NCBI GenBank assembly: GCA_030710605.1
Contig: CP092874.1
Span: 43,954,965-44,018,964, forward strand
Length of the DNA stretch: 64,000 nt
Reading direction: 5' to 3'
Source: Cordylochernes scorpioides
Taxonomy: Eukaryota > Arthropoda > Arachnida > Pseudoscorpiones > Chernetidae
The notes under the pieces are model-generated. The model was not told the origin of the DNA. It worked only from the letters and a program-made list of their open reading frames with translations, and did no database searches. A program made the position numbers and the translations under genes. Below, one piece after another: positions 21,042 through 30,650 of the stretch (position 1 is its first letter; each line of letters begins with the position of its first letter).

Positions 21042-21714
21042 ATGCTAATAACAGTGAGTTCAGATCAACCTAACGATTTTACAGTTTATTATAATCCTCC
21101 TCTAAAATCAGGATCGAAAATAGCTTTATTGGGTTTTACAGGATAGTATTCTTGGTATAATATAACCAAAGAAAATAATAAATTCAAATATAAAGAATCT
21201 GTAGTTTCTTCTGACTGGAAAGAATTTGAGATTCCTGAAGGCATGTATTATTTTAATGATTTAAATGTGGAATTTAAAGATTTACCCTTAAAATTAGGAA
21301 ATAATAAGACAAAATCTAGAGTAATTTTAAACGTTGAAACAGAAATTAATTTAAATGTGGACGGAATTTTCATAAAATATTAGGATTTCCTAAATTTGAA
21401 GATCAACGCGTAAATATTTACAAACAAGGTGAGCATCACCCTCCATTAGCTCCAGATATAACAAACGGTATTAATAGAATTTTAATTCATATAGTTTGGT
21501 AAAAGGTAGTTATTTAGATAGCAATCAATCTCATGTAATCTTTTCGTTTTCCCCCGAAGTAGATCCTGGTGAACAAATCAATATAACACCTTGGCACATT
21601 TCATATTTAGATATTAATGAGAATGATTTTATAAGCGAAATTAGAATTTGAATAACGGATCAATTAGGCAGACCAATGAATTTTAATGGTGAATGGGCTA
21701 CATTTGTTTTCTAA
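21042..21714 (+). pseudogene. Polinton penton-like minor capsid protein
   Basis: Begins MLITVSSDQPNDFTVYYNPP. Recognisable blocks are SGSKIALLGFTG, EFEIPEGMYYFNDLNVEF (about 21225-21278), VIFSFSPEVDPGEQINITPW (21537-21596) and ITDQLGRPMNFNGEWATFVF before the stop at 21712-21714. This block order, with the FSFSP and ITDQxGxxxNFxGE motifs, matches the protein that pairs with the major capsid protein in Polintons and adintoviruses, thought to be the penton. Three or four stops or frameshifts interrupt it. The capsid gene follows, as usual. Confidence 0.68.
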
Positions 21715-21723
21715 ATTATATAA

Positions 21724-21819
21724 ATGATAGTAAGAAAAAAGTATTATCGACTTTATGGTTCTGGAATTGGAACTATATTTAAGAATATTATTGGAAAACC
21801 GATCGTTGAAAAATATTGA
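21724..21819 (+). CDS. small basic Polinton virion-type protein
   Basis: A 31-codon frame MIVRKKYYRLYGSGIGTIFK with start motif ttatataaATG. Basic N-terminus plus GSGIGTIF; similar short proteins sit between penton-like and capsid genes in Polintons and are compared to adenovirus minor core proteins. The frame is probably truncated by a stop at 21817. Low confidence in the role. Confidence 0.4.
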   Translation: MIVRKKYYRLYGSGIGTIFKNIIGKPIVEKY

Positions 21820-22026
21820 TAAAACTTACTCAGAAAACAATAAAGGAGCCAAAATGAAACACGAGAGAAGAGTTTTTATAAGGTTCGGTAGGGCCGGTTT
21901 TATATGATGGTATAGTATATGAGCCATAAAGAAATATGAGAGAAGAGGTTATTCACGGTAGAGGGAAAAAATATGATAGTAAACTTTCAAATATTTCATT
22001 TGGTAAAAGGTGTTAAACTTATATAA

Positions 22027-23378
22027 ATGACGAAATAAATTGTTGCTCCTTATTGGAATTTAAACAGCCAGTTTATGAAGATAATTCTACAACTGATCAT
22101 GAATATATGAAAAGATTACCGGGAAATTATATACAAAATAATACTGATGAACTCATAATTGATAAACATAACCTTTATTAACAAAGATAGAAGTAATTAT
22201 TACAGATCTTCTGATGATTTAATTAAGATTACTGCTAAAATAATAAAATCAGATGGAAGTGCTATCACTGAAAACGACGAGATTACTGTTAATAATAATA
22301 TTATAAATATTTTTAAAATTTCAAAAGGTTTTTATAATTATTACGAAGAAGAAGATATTCGAAAAGCGGGGATAACTTCTCTAGTTAGGTTTTTAATTGA
22401 TAAAAAATCCTGATTATATAATGAATAATGCCTCAATATCTATGGCATATCTTGATACTGCTGATACGTTGGATAAAGAATAATTTACATATGAAGAATC
22501 AGGAATAGCTCCTAATATTAGTCGCAAAATAAAAAGAAATGTAAATTTTAATAAAGGATACACAGATAGGTGGATACAAACTAAAGTAGGAAAAGAATTG
22601 CATGCTTATATAAAATTATGTGATCTATTTAGTAATTTCCGAGATAATGATAAAGTTAGAATTGTTTTGAACATAAAATAGATTTAACTAGAAATGATGA
22701 TAGTAATATACTAATTGGAAAAAACACAAATTATAAGTTTATTGAATTGATTTAAAAAATTGAATGATATATTAAAAAATAACACCAAGTCTTAATATTA
22801 GATCTGATTTAGCACATAAATTGAAAGATGAAGTTAATTTGGTATATGAAACAATGAATGTAAATATATCTTACAATAAAATATTGAGAGAGGAGGAGAG
22901 AGATGTTAAAATTGCATCTACAGCTATCAGATGGTATTCGATGGTATTCGTAATATTTCAGAAAGCAGATCGCCAAAGAAATATTAAAATGAATAATATG
23001 GTTTTTGATAATATGAATGTTGCATCTCTTTATTTAGAAACCAATAGTCAAAATTACCCTATATTTATTCTCAAATGTGATTTCAGACCAACTGTTATGA
23101 ATTATATTGAAGCTTAAAAGAATTATGAAAATGGATGTGCAAGATATGGAAATGAAAACCATATTTTGGATAAAATAGCATTTGAGCGCATCTATCCGAT
23201 ATTTTGTTTTGATCTCAATTATTATGAAAAGTTTTTTGATAATTCAGAAAGAGATTTTATGTTACATTACGAATTAATAGACGATAATCCTCCAGCATTC
23301 AATATTATATCAATTATATGTTATGAAAAGACTGTTACATATAAGTTTTCTGATAATCTAGGAATTAAACCTATATGA
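22027..23378 (+). pseudogene. Polinton major capsid protein (double jelly roll)
   Basis: The main shell protein. In order: IKITAKIIKSDGSAITENDE (22225-22284), the first jelly-roll opening; GITSLVRFLIDK and ISMAYLDTADTLD; NISRKIKRNVNFNKGYTDRW and LHAYIKLCDLFSNFRDNDKV (22600-22660); then REEERDVKIASTAIRWYSMV (22888-22947), MNNMVFDNMNVASLYLE, and YPIFCFDLNYYEKFF (23195-23239) near the end. These match the double-jelly-roll capsid protein of Polintons. Stops and frameshifts occur at about eight points over roughly 450 codons, so it is dead. The start motif at 22027 is followed after two codons by a stop. Confidence 0.75.
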
Positions 23379-23650
23379 ATGGGAAAATTAACAGAATCAC
23401 AAATACAAAAGGTTCAGAGTTCTTTTAGAGATATATGTGGATATGGATTGAAATTGGGAGGACATCTGGTTAAATTTACGTATCCTGAGCTAGTTTCTAT
23501 TAGAAATGGAAGAGTAGGAGGCTTCTTACCTTTTTAGCTCCTTTTATTCCTGCAATTGCTGCTACACTTAAAGCTGCAACATTAGGCGCTGTAGGTGCAG
23601 CAGGTGCTTATGGAGCTAAAAAATTACTAGGCAAAGGTAAAAAAAAAGCT
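23379..23650 (+). pseudogene. small Polinton protein with alanine/glycine-rich hydrophobic tail
   Basis: Begins MGKLTESQIQKVQSSFRDIC, overlapping the end of the capsid frame by a few bases. After an in-frame stop near 23535 the adjacent frame gives LAPFIPAIAATLKAATLGAV and ends in a lysine-rich GKGKKK. A hydrophobic segment followed by basic residues is like the adenovirus pX/pVI-type minor proteins suggested for Polintons. It precedes the protease directly. Confidence 0.45.
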
Positions 23651-23995
23651 ATGATTTATACCTTCCAGGTCTTAAATATTATGGATTTAGAAAGATATAT
23701 GAAAACTGAAAAAGGATTTGAGGGGATATATTCTAAAAATAAAATGACGGGAAATATGAAATCCTTTGAAAATGGAATAGTAAATTTATATGATGATACT
23801 GGAACTCTTTGGGTTTGTTATTATAATTCACCTAATTTTCCTTATGTTGAGTACTTTGATTCGTTTGGCATTTCACCTCCTGAATCAATAATTGAATATC
23901 TAAAAACCTCTAAAAAGAATAATTTATATAATACTAGGCAGATACAAGATTTAGAATCGACAAAATGTGGTTATTATTGTATGAATTATATATAA
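23651..23995 (+). pseudogene. Polinton adenain-like cysteine protease
   Basis: Processes virion proteins in Polintons. The frame (first Met at 23651) has IMDLERYMK, the catalytic-His region NLYDDTGTLWVCYYN, the Asp region YFDSFGISPPESII and the Cys region TKCGYYCMNYI at the stop. The family normally has GTHWVAY; here the His position is Leu (ctt), so a key residue is missing. The frame has no internal stop and is about 115 codons. Upstream is the small hydrophobic protein, downstream the PLA2-like gene. Confidence 0.75.
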
Positions 23996-24039
23996 GAAAG
24001 GAATAAGAGTATTAGTCCTTATGATTTGATTGAATATAA

Positions 24040-24340
24040 ATGAGGAAAGGAAAAGGAGTTATTAATAAAACTATAAGCAAATTACCATTTGAAATACATT
24101 TAGGTGGTCACAATTTTATAGTTCAAGGAACAGAATTACTTAGTGGAAAAACTAGATTGAATCCTGATTTAAGTTATAAATCATGGAGTAAACCCATTAA
24201 TAGGGTGAATGAAAGAGCATACAAACTCGATATATGTTATTTGAAAAATAAAAGATACTAAAACAAGAAACGAGATTTGTGATAAACAAATTCTTAAAGA
24301 CTTGGATAGAAAGAGGTATTGTTAAAGCGATTATATGGAG
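24040..24340 (+). pseudogene. PLA2-like (parvovirus VP1-type) Polinton protein
   Basis: Starts at ATG 24040 in gaatataaATG. It reads MRKGKGVINKTISKLPFEIH then LGGHNFIVQGTEL, like the start of the secreted-phospholipase-type domain present in parvovirus capsid proteins and some adintoviruses. The catalytic helix region reads ERAYKLDICYLKNK; the usual His-Asp pair is Leu-Asp here. After a stop at 24259 the adjacent frame continues NEICDKQILKDLDRK. The glycine-rich Ca-binding loop is also damaged. Such a domain breaches membranes during entry in parvoviruses; here activity is unlikely. Confidence 0.55.
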
Positions 24341-24367
24341 TAAAAGACGTTCGGTTTAGGCACTCTA

Positions 24368-24485
24368 GTATATTATGTTAAATGTAGAAAGAAAACAAAA
24401 CTATAAATATTAAGTCAGGAAAAGATGAGAGGAAAAAATAGAATATCGGGTAAATGTTCGATTTGTAATACTAATAAATATAAAT
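24368..24485 (+). pseudogene. small zinc-ribbon protein remnant
   Basis: Reads YYVKCRKKTK, then MRGKNRISGKCSICNTNKYK. Two CxxC pairs separated by about 25 residues resemble tiny zinc-ribbon proteins common in Polintons and related viruses. One in-frame stop between the halves. It directly abuts the next gene (ATG 24486). Confidence 0.5.
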
Positions 24486-24715
24486 ATGGAAGCCTATCTT
24501 GAAAAACGAATTTTTGTCTATAGAAAGAGTTATAATTATTTCAGCAATATCAATATTTATCTTTTAATTTCTAAATTAGTTTTATCTTCGAGTGGTTTAG
24601 CTGCTTGTGCATTTCTCCCGATAGCTGCTTTAAGTTTAAGTGCTTCAGTTGTAGATATGTTTGAAATACAATCGAAGTTAAACGAGAGAAAAGAAGAGAA
24701 TATAAAATGGCTATG
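24486..24715 (+). pseudogene. Polinton two-segment membrane protein, cut by copia C1
   Basis: Begins MEAYLEKRIFVYRKSYNYF. Two hydrophobic segments follow (INIYLLISKLVLSSSGLAA and FLPIAALSLSASVVDMF) and then a charged tail ELNERKEE-like. Topology predicts two short membrane helices. The gene ends at the copia target duplication ctatg (24711-24715); I could not recognise its continuation after 29149. Function unknown. Confidence 0.5.
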
Positions 24716-24939
24716 TATTGGAAAGTAACGTCGCACATCCCATGGCAACAACCCAGCTTCCCCCAGACATCACGTGACCTGGCGCCGGCCCGCACCTGTA
24801 TAATATTACAGTTTTGCTTGTTGACTCCTGCTGGGCTTACCTTCTTCTTTTTAACTCTCTATGTTCCTTTTGTCATCTTAATATAATCTATTTGATAATT
24901 AAACATACTTTCTGAGATCCAACCTCTGATTTTCTTACA
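24716..24939 (+). repeat. C1 5' LTR
   Basis: 224 bp from TATTGGAAAG to TTCTTACA. Contains ctgtataatatta, a likely TATA region. Confidence 0.94.
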
Positions 24940-24995
24940 TGGCAGCAGAGCTTGGTTGGTATCAAATATTTTTGTTTATCTAAGCTGAAATTCGT

Positions 24996-26702
24996 TTGCT
25001 TGCTCAGATGACAACTGAACTTCCACAGATTCAAAAATTCAACGGCGATAATTTTCATCTATGGAAATTTCAAATGAAGATTATTCTAGAAGCAAAAGAT
25101 CTTCTCAGTATAACTGATGGCTCTGAGGTAAAACCTGAAATAGAGGATATTGCAAAATTCTCTAACTGGAAAAAGAAAGATGCAAAATCCAAAATGCTGA
25201 TCACTACTGCTCTAGAGTTTAAATATCTTCAACAGATTGTTAATTGCCAGACTTCAGCAGAAATGTGGAAGAAATTATCAACAATATATGTACTGAAATC
25301 TGAAACAAACAAATATTTGCTGCAACAAAGATTTTTCGAATATAAAATGAATCCAAATGATAACATTGCTACTCACATTTCCAAAGTTGAAACTCTGGCA
25401 CAACAAATGAAAGATCTAGGTGAGCCACTCTCTGATGTTGCCCTAATTACAAAGATAATTTGCAGCTTGCCTGATAAATACAAGAATTTCATAACAGCAT
25501 GGGATTCAGTTTCATCAGAAGAAAAGACACTAGAAAACATGACGGCAAGATTACTGAAAGAAGAAAGCTTACAGGATCATTGGGATTCTTCAGGAAATTT
25601 TAAACCAGATAATGCCTTGGTGACTTTTTCAAAGTTCAAAAGAAATTTGACAGCTTCCAACAAACAACAGCAGCATCAACAATCCATTAAAGATAAAAAG
25701 AAGAACACACACTGTGGTTATTGCAAGAAAAAAGGACATTGGTGGAAAGAATGCTATAAAAGAAAGGAAGAACAAAAAGGACAACAGCCAAGTTCTTCAT
25801 CCAGAGATGATAGCTGTGCTTTTTCAGCTGAGACAAGTGCCTTCCTCGCTGAAACAAAGGATTCCTGGATTGCAGATTCTGGAGCAACGGATCACATGAC
25901 TTTCAGAAGAGAATGGTTCTCTACGTTCGAAGAAATACCAGAAGGTGTTCATCCTGTGTGCCTTGGAGATGGAAAGAAGATCTATGCAAAAGGTAAGGGA
26001 AATATTGATATTCTCTCTTATGTTGATAGTCAGAAAATTAATGCAACTCTTTTGGATGTTCTCTATATACCTGAATTGGAGACCAATCTTTTCTCAATAT
26101 CTACTGCAACAAAACATGGTTTGACGCTCATTTGTAAAGGAAATCAGATAAAATTGACTAAAAATTCGAAAGTGCTAGTTACTGGAATAAAGGACAATTC
26201 AAATCTTTATAGAATTTTTATTAAAGCAAAGCAATCTTCACAAACTCATGTTGCTCAGTTAAGTCTAGATATATGGCATCAAAGAATGGGTCATGTAAAT
26301 CCTATAAAATTAACCCAAATGTTTGAAAATAATGTTTTTGAAGAAGACATTAAAATTAGAGAAAAGCCTGATTCTTTACTATGTGAAGCATGCATCTATG
26401 GAAAACAAAATAGAAAAGTTTTTCACGCGTCAACAAGTCCAAATTCGACCTATCCAGGAGAGCTGATCTATTCAGATGTTTGTGGACCAATGAGTAAAAG
26501 ATCACCAGGTGGATCATTATATTTTGTATCATTCAAGGATGATTTTTCAAGATTTAGAGTGGCCTACTTCATTAGGCATAAATCAGATGTACTTGAGAAA
26601 TTTAAAGAATTTGTAAAAAGAGTTAGGACTGAAACTGGAAATAAAATAAAAAGATTCAGAACAGATAATGGCACAGAATTCTTAAATAAGAATTTTTTCT
26701 GA
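24996..26702 (+). pseudogene. C1 Gag, protease and integrase N-terminal part
   Basis: One long frame, 568 codons. Gag (residues 1-230) begins MLAQMTTELPQIQKFNGDNF, with a UBN2-type capsid region. A zinc knuckle CGYCKKKGHWWKEC is near residue 245. The protease active site SWIADSGATDHMT is near 290. The GAG-pre-integrase zinc region includes DIWHQRMGHV and CEACIYGKQN. The integrase core supplies its first Asp in LIYSDVCGPM and second in FRTDNGTEFL. It stops at 26702 because of an extra base in a T run; the next frame continues. Confidence 0.93.
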
Positions 26703-27843
26703 TTATCTAAAATCTCTAGGAATTGTTCATGAACTCACTGCTCCATATACCCCAGAACAGAATGGAATTGCTGAAAGAGATAACAGAACAATAGTTGAAT
26801 CAGCTAAATGCATGTTACATGGAAGAAAAATGCCGCTTGAACTGTGGGCTGAAGCCGTAAACACAGCAGTCTATCTCTTAAATAGATGTACTACTAAAGT
26901 ATTGGGAAATTCTACACCTTATGAAATATGGTACAAGAGAAAACCCTCCATCTTACATTTGAAAACCTTTGGATGTAACGCTTATGTGCATATACCAAAA
27001 GATAACAGAAATAAATTAGACAAAAAGAGTATTCGTACATTTTTTGTTGGATATACTGAAACTAACAAAAATTATAGAATGTGGGATCCTATTGCTAGAA
27101 AAATTATCATAAGCAGAGATGTAATATTTACTGAAGCTAATACATCAGAAAATATTCAGGATAACCAACAAGAGCAGGTAACTATATATAGTGAAGAAAG
27201 TGTTGATAACACAAATACCAGTTCCAAACCAGAAGAATCATGTCGATACCCTCTCAGGAATAGAATCAGAGAAAAGGAACAAACATCAACCAGCTGTACA
27301 AGAGCTATTTCATATGCTTGTTATGTCCATGACCAAGAACCATTGAACTATGAAGATGCAATTGTAGGACAAAACTCAAAACAGTGGAAACTAGCTATGG
27401 ACGATGAATTCAATTCCTTGATGAAAAATCAAACATGGACTTATGTGACACTACCATCAGACAGAAAAGCTATTGCATGCAAGTGGGTATACAAAATAAA
27501 GCAAAATGCAGATGGATCAAATAAAATGTTTAAGGCTAGACTAGTTGCGAAAGGTTATTCACAAAAACCAGGACTTGATTATGGTGAAACCTTTTCTCCA
27601 GTAGTAAAATTCGATTCAATTAGAACAATCTTATCGCTTTGTGCATTATTTGATATGGAAATGATTCAATTAGATGTAAAATCTGCCTTCTTGAATGGTG
27701 ATTTGGAAGAAGAACTTTACATGGAACAACCCCAAGGTTATGAAAACCCAGATTTTCCAAATCATGTTTGCTCTCTTCAGAAAAGCATCTATGGTCTTAA
27801 GCAATCCCCAGAATGTGGAACAAGAAATTTCATGAGTTTTTAA
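26703..27843 (+). pseudogene. C1 integrase C-terminal part and RT N-terminal part
   Basis: Continues with YTPEQNGIAERDNRTIVESA, which contributes the catalytic Glu of integrase, then ELWAEAVNTAVYLLNRC. Linker sequence and the RT domain follow: GLDYGETFSPVVKFDSIRTI, LDVKSAFLNGDLEEELYMEQ with the first RT Asp, and SIYGLKQSPE, where the frame breaks near 27815. RT resumes in the frame opening at 27813. Confidence 0.93.
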
Positions 27844-28409
27844 TTAAGTTTGATCTCAAACCTAGCATATCAGATTCATGTGTCTATACAATGAAATGTA
27901 AACAGGCTTACATATTACTTGCAATATATGTAGATGATTGCTTAATCTGCAGTGTAAATAAACAACATTTAGATGATATAGTACAGTACTTAAATTCCAA
28001 TTCTGAAATAAAAACTTTTACTGCCGATTATTTCCTTGGCCTACAAATATATCGAGATAGAACAACTAAAATGTTATTTCTGCATCAAGCCTCATACATT
28101 GAAAGAACACTTGAACATTACAACCTTCTTGATATTAAGTTACAATCTGTACCTTCTGATCCTTACTCAAAACTAACAAAAGAGATGTACCCAAAGGATG
28201 ATCAGGAAATTGAAGAAATGAACAATATTCCATACAGACAGACAATTGGTAGTTTAATGTACCTCATGACTGGAACTAGACCTGATATTGCCTACGCAGT
28301 CAGCAGGGTTAGCCAATTTATGAACAACCCAGGACCTTCACATTGGACCGCAGTAAAGAAAATATTTGGATACTTAAAAGCTACGAAAAACATCGGTATT
28401 TGTTTTTGA
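27813..28409 (+). pseudogene. C1 RT catalytic part
   Basis: After the frame change the protein reads MWNKKFHEFLIKFDLKPS, then AIYVDDCLICSVN, the YVDD catalytic box, and PYRQTIGSLMYLMTGTRPDI, which is well conserved in copia RT. It stops at 28409 after another frame change near 28390, where RNase H begins. The RT catalytic residues are intact. Confidence 0.93.
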
Positions 28410-28894
28410 GTGGGAGTTCCTGCACTACAACTCTGATAGGTTTTTCCGATGCTGATTTTGGTGGAGACCTAGACACAAGAAAATCAACCACCGGATATGT
28501 GTTCATGTTGAATAATGGACCTATTTCTTGGTGCAGTCAAAAACAGAATTGTGTGTCTCTGTCAACAACAGAATCTGAATATATTGCAGCTTCCAAAGCA
28601 ACAAAAGAAGCAATTTGGCTGAGACAACTTCTACGCGAGCTAAATCAAGAACAAGTAAAGCCTACAACAATTTTTTGTGACAATCAAAGCTGTATAAGAC
28701 TTGTTCACAACCCAGAATACCACAAAAGAACTAAACATATTGATATTTCGTATCACTTTATCAGAGATCATTTTCAAAACCATGCAATTGACCTTCTTTA
28801 TGTCTGCTCCAATGATCAAGCTGCAGACATATTTACGAAAGCTCTACCTCCAGAAAGGTATAGAAGACTAAGAAGCCAACTTGGACTGTTTTGA
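28343..28894 (+). CDS. C1 RNase H
   Basis: Reads LIGFSDADFGGDLDTRKSTT, SLSTTESEYIAASKATKEAI and FCDNQSCIRLVHNPEYHKRT, then DQAADIFTKALPPERYRRL. The D-E-D-D residues expected of RNase H are present. It ends at 28894, about 28 bp before the 3' LTR. The first 20 codons are out-of-frame RT sequence, so the true domain starts near 28420. Confidence 0.92.
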   Translation: MDRSKENIWILKSYEKHRYLFLSGSSCTTTLIGFSDADFGGDLDTRKSTTGYVFMLNNGPISWCSQKQNCVSLSTTESEYIAASKATKEAIWLRQLLRELNQEQVKPTTIFCDNQSCIRLVHNPEYHKRTKHIDISYHFIRDHFQNHAIDLLYVCSNDQAADIFTKALPPERYRRLRSQLGLF

Positions 28895-28922
28895 AACAAA
28901 CGGAGTGCTCGTTAGGTGGGAG

Positions 28923-29144
28923 TATTGGAAAGTAACGTCGCACATCCCATGGCAACAACCAGCTTCCCCCAGACATCACGTGACCTGGCGCCGGCCCGCA
29001 CCTGTATATATTACAGTTTTGCTTGTTGACTCCTGCTGGGCTTACCTTCTTCTTTTTAACTCTCTATGTTCCTTTTGTCATCTTAATATAATCTATTTGA
29101 TAATTAAACATACTTTCTGAGATCCAACCTCTGATTTTCTTACA
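28923..29144 (+). repeat. C1 3' LTR
   Basis: 222 bp; lacks one C and one or two bases in the TATA region relative to the 5' LTR. Confidence 0.94.
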
Positions 29145-29148
29145 CTAT

Positions 29149-29580
29149 GCAACCTAGGTTCGAGGCTCAGCGTGGGTGTTTTTTTTTTTTTTCATTTCTT
29201 TTATATTATTGTAGCAAATTATTAAAAATATTATTTTATTTAAAATGTAGGCTTTTTAAAATAATAATTAACATAAACAATTTTTTAATAATATTTGTAA
29301 CAAACCTAGGTTCGAGGCTCAGCGTGGGTGTCTTTTTTATTTTCGTTTCTTTTATATTATTGTAGCAAGGTCTGTTTTTACAGCATTATTATGTTTTGAT
29401 TGGTTTATTTTAAATATGTTTGTTATGAAGGCTCTATGTAATACTATTTAGAGCACATTTTACATTTTAAACACCTAAGCCCCCCCTCTTTTAATATTGT
29501 AGCCAAAGTATTAAAAGTATTATTTTATTTTAGATGTTTGCCATGAAACTTTGGGAAGTTGTTTAGTATACTATCAGGCC
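29149..29580 (+). repeat. diverged direct repeats with a B-box-like sequence
   Basis: aacctaggttcgaggctc followed by agcgtgggtg and a T-rich run occurs at about 29150 and 29305, each followed by ttatattattgtagcaa. A third, weaker copy of the later part is near 29490. The ggttcgaggct core resembles an RNA polymerase III B box, so SINE fragments are possible; the A box is not evident. Confidence 0.6.
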
Positions 29581-29805
29581 GATTTCTGGCGAATTATTTT
29601 AGAATACTATTTATAACAATAATTATAGCGAAATTAAGACATAGTGATTATATTCTGTGTTTGTGCATATATAAATATTTTACAGAAAATGTGAGCACGT
29701 TCTATTAGAATATCTCGAAAACAAAAAACAATACATATAAACGAGTTCACTGACATTTATTAATGCAGTGATTATAATCGATGATTACAATGAAGGGCTA
29801 TATTA
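29581..29805. other. no gene seen
   Basis: AT-rich Polinton-flanking sequence without a recognisable frame. Confidence 0.3.
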
Positions 29806-29995
29806 TCTATATATATAAAAATCACTTTCAAATTTTAACGTAACGTTCCATTCTCAATCCCGTAGGGCTTTAGATCGGCTAAAACATTTTTATCTTTATA
29901 AGTGAATATTACCTTTACTGTACTGAATAGTTTAGTATAATGTTAATTTAACATATTACAATTTAGCCACAGCAACGCGTGGCCGGGTTCGCTAG
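29806..29995 (+). mobile_element. 190-bp non-autonomous Helitron
   Basis: Starts TCTATATATATAAAA after A (29805) and ends CTAG (29992-29995) before T, the Helitron A-to-T insertion pattern. Near the 3' end ccac...gtgg (about 29966-29982) forms a hairpin, followed by ccgggttcgctag. It lies just upstream of the start motif and ATG of the integrase gene. Confidence 0.78.
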
Positions 29996-30005
29996 TACTA
30001 TATAA

Positions 30006-30648
30006 ATGAACTACTGTCCCAAGTGTGGAAAGAATACTGGAAGTCAAACGTGAATAAGAATATACAACAGAGATAGGAAGATTGATGAAAAAACAGTATT
30101 TGAAGAGTGTGGCTGGAAAAGATTTATATTTGCAAATAAAGAAGAATCTTCAAAAAAGAAGATAAAAAAACCTTCAAAAAAAAGAAGATAAAAACCTTCA
30201 AAAAAAACCCTTGAAGAAGTCTACTACAATCCAGAAATAGGATTGATTCACGATCTGAGCAGAAAACAGGTTATTCTCAAAAAGAAGTGAATGATTTTCT
30301 TCACAAACAAGATGTATATACTCTTCAAAAACCTATTAAAAGAAATTTGAAACCAGAAGAGTATATGTTCTATATAAAGCTTATCAGTAGGGAGCTGATT
30401 TAGTTTTTATGCAAAAATATATAGGATTTAAATATATATTAACGGTTATTGATGTATTCTCTAAATAGCTTGGGCTTTACCAATAAGAAACAAGACTGGG
30501 AACGAAATTACAATAGTTTCTTGACAATCTTCAAACACCGGAAACCGGAAAGGATGCAAACCGATAAGAGAACGGAATTTACCGACAGTGGGACGCAGAA
30601 ACCTTTTTAAAAATATGGAATAAAATGTTTTTTTTTTTTTACACAAAA
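30006..30648 (+). pseudogene. Polinton integrase, N-terminal part with zinc ribbon
   Basis: Starts at ATG 30006 in ctatataaATG. The first segment MNYCPKCGKNTGSQT plus a later EECGWKRF looks like a zinc-ribbon leader, perhaps originally a separate small gene. Then EEVYYNPEIGLIHDLSRKQV and VNDFLHKQDVYTLQKPIK, typical of Polinton integrases, and the core YILTVIDVFSK with the first catalytic Asp near 30452. EFTDSGTQ near 30577 corresponds to the second-Asp region. Stops and frameshifts are frequent. The frame reaches the TA where mariner M2 inserted (30649-30650). Confidence 0.82.
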
Positions 30649-30650
30649 TA

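Larger units (their letters stand above)
24716..29144 (+). mobile_element. Ty1/copia retrotransposon C1, full length
   Basis: 4429 bp with LTRs of 224 and 222 bp that differ by only two one- or two-base indels, so the insertion is young. Target duplication ctatg at 24711-24715 and 29145-29149. A primer-binding region tggcagcagagcttgg follows the 5' LTR and resembles the complement of initiator methionine tRNA, the usual copia primer. A purine tract (aggtgggag) precedes the 3' LTR. Both LTRs begin TATTGG rather than the usual TGTTGG. The gene order is gag, protease, integrase, RT, RNase H. Confidence 0.95.
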
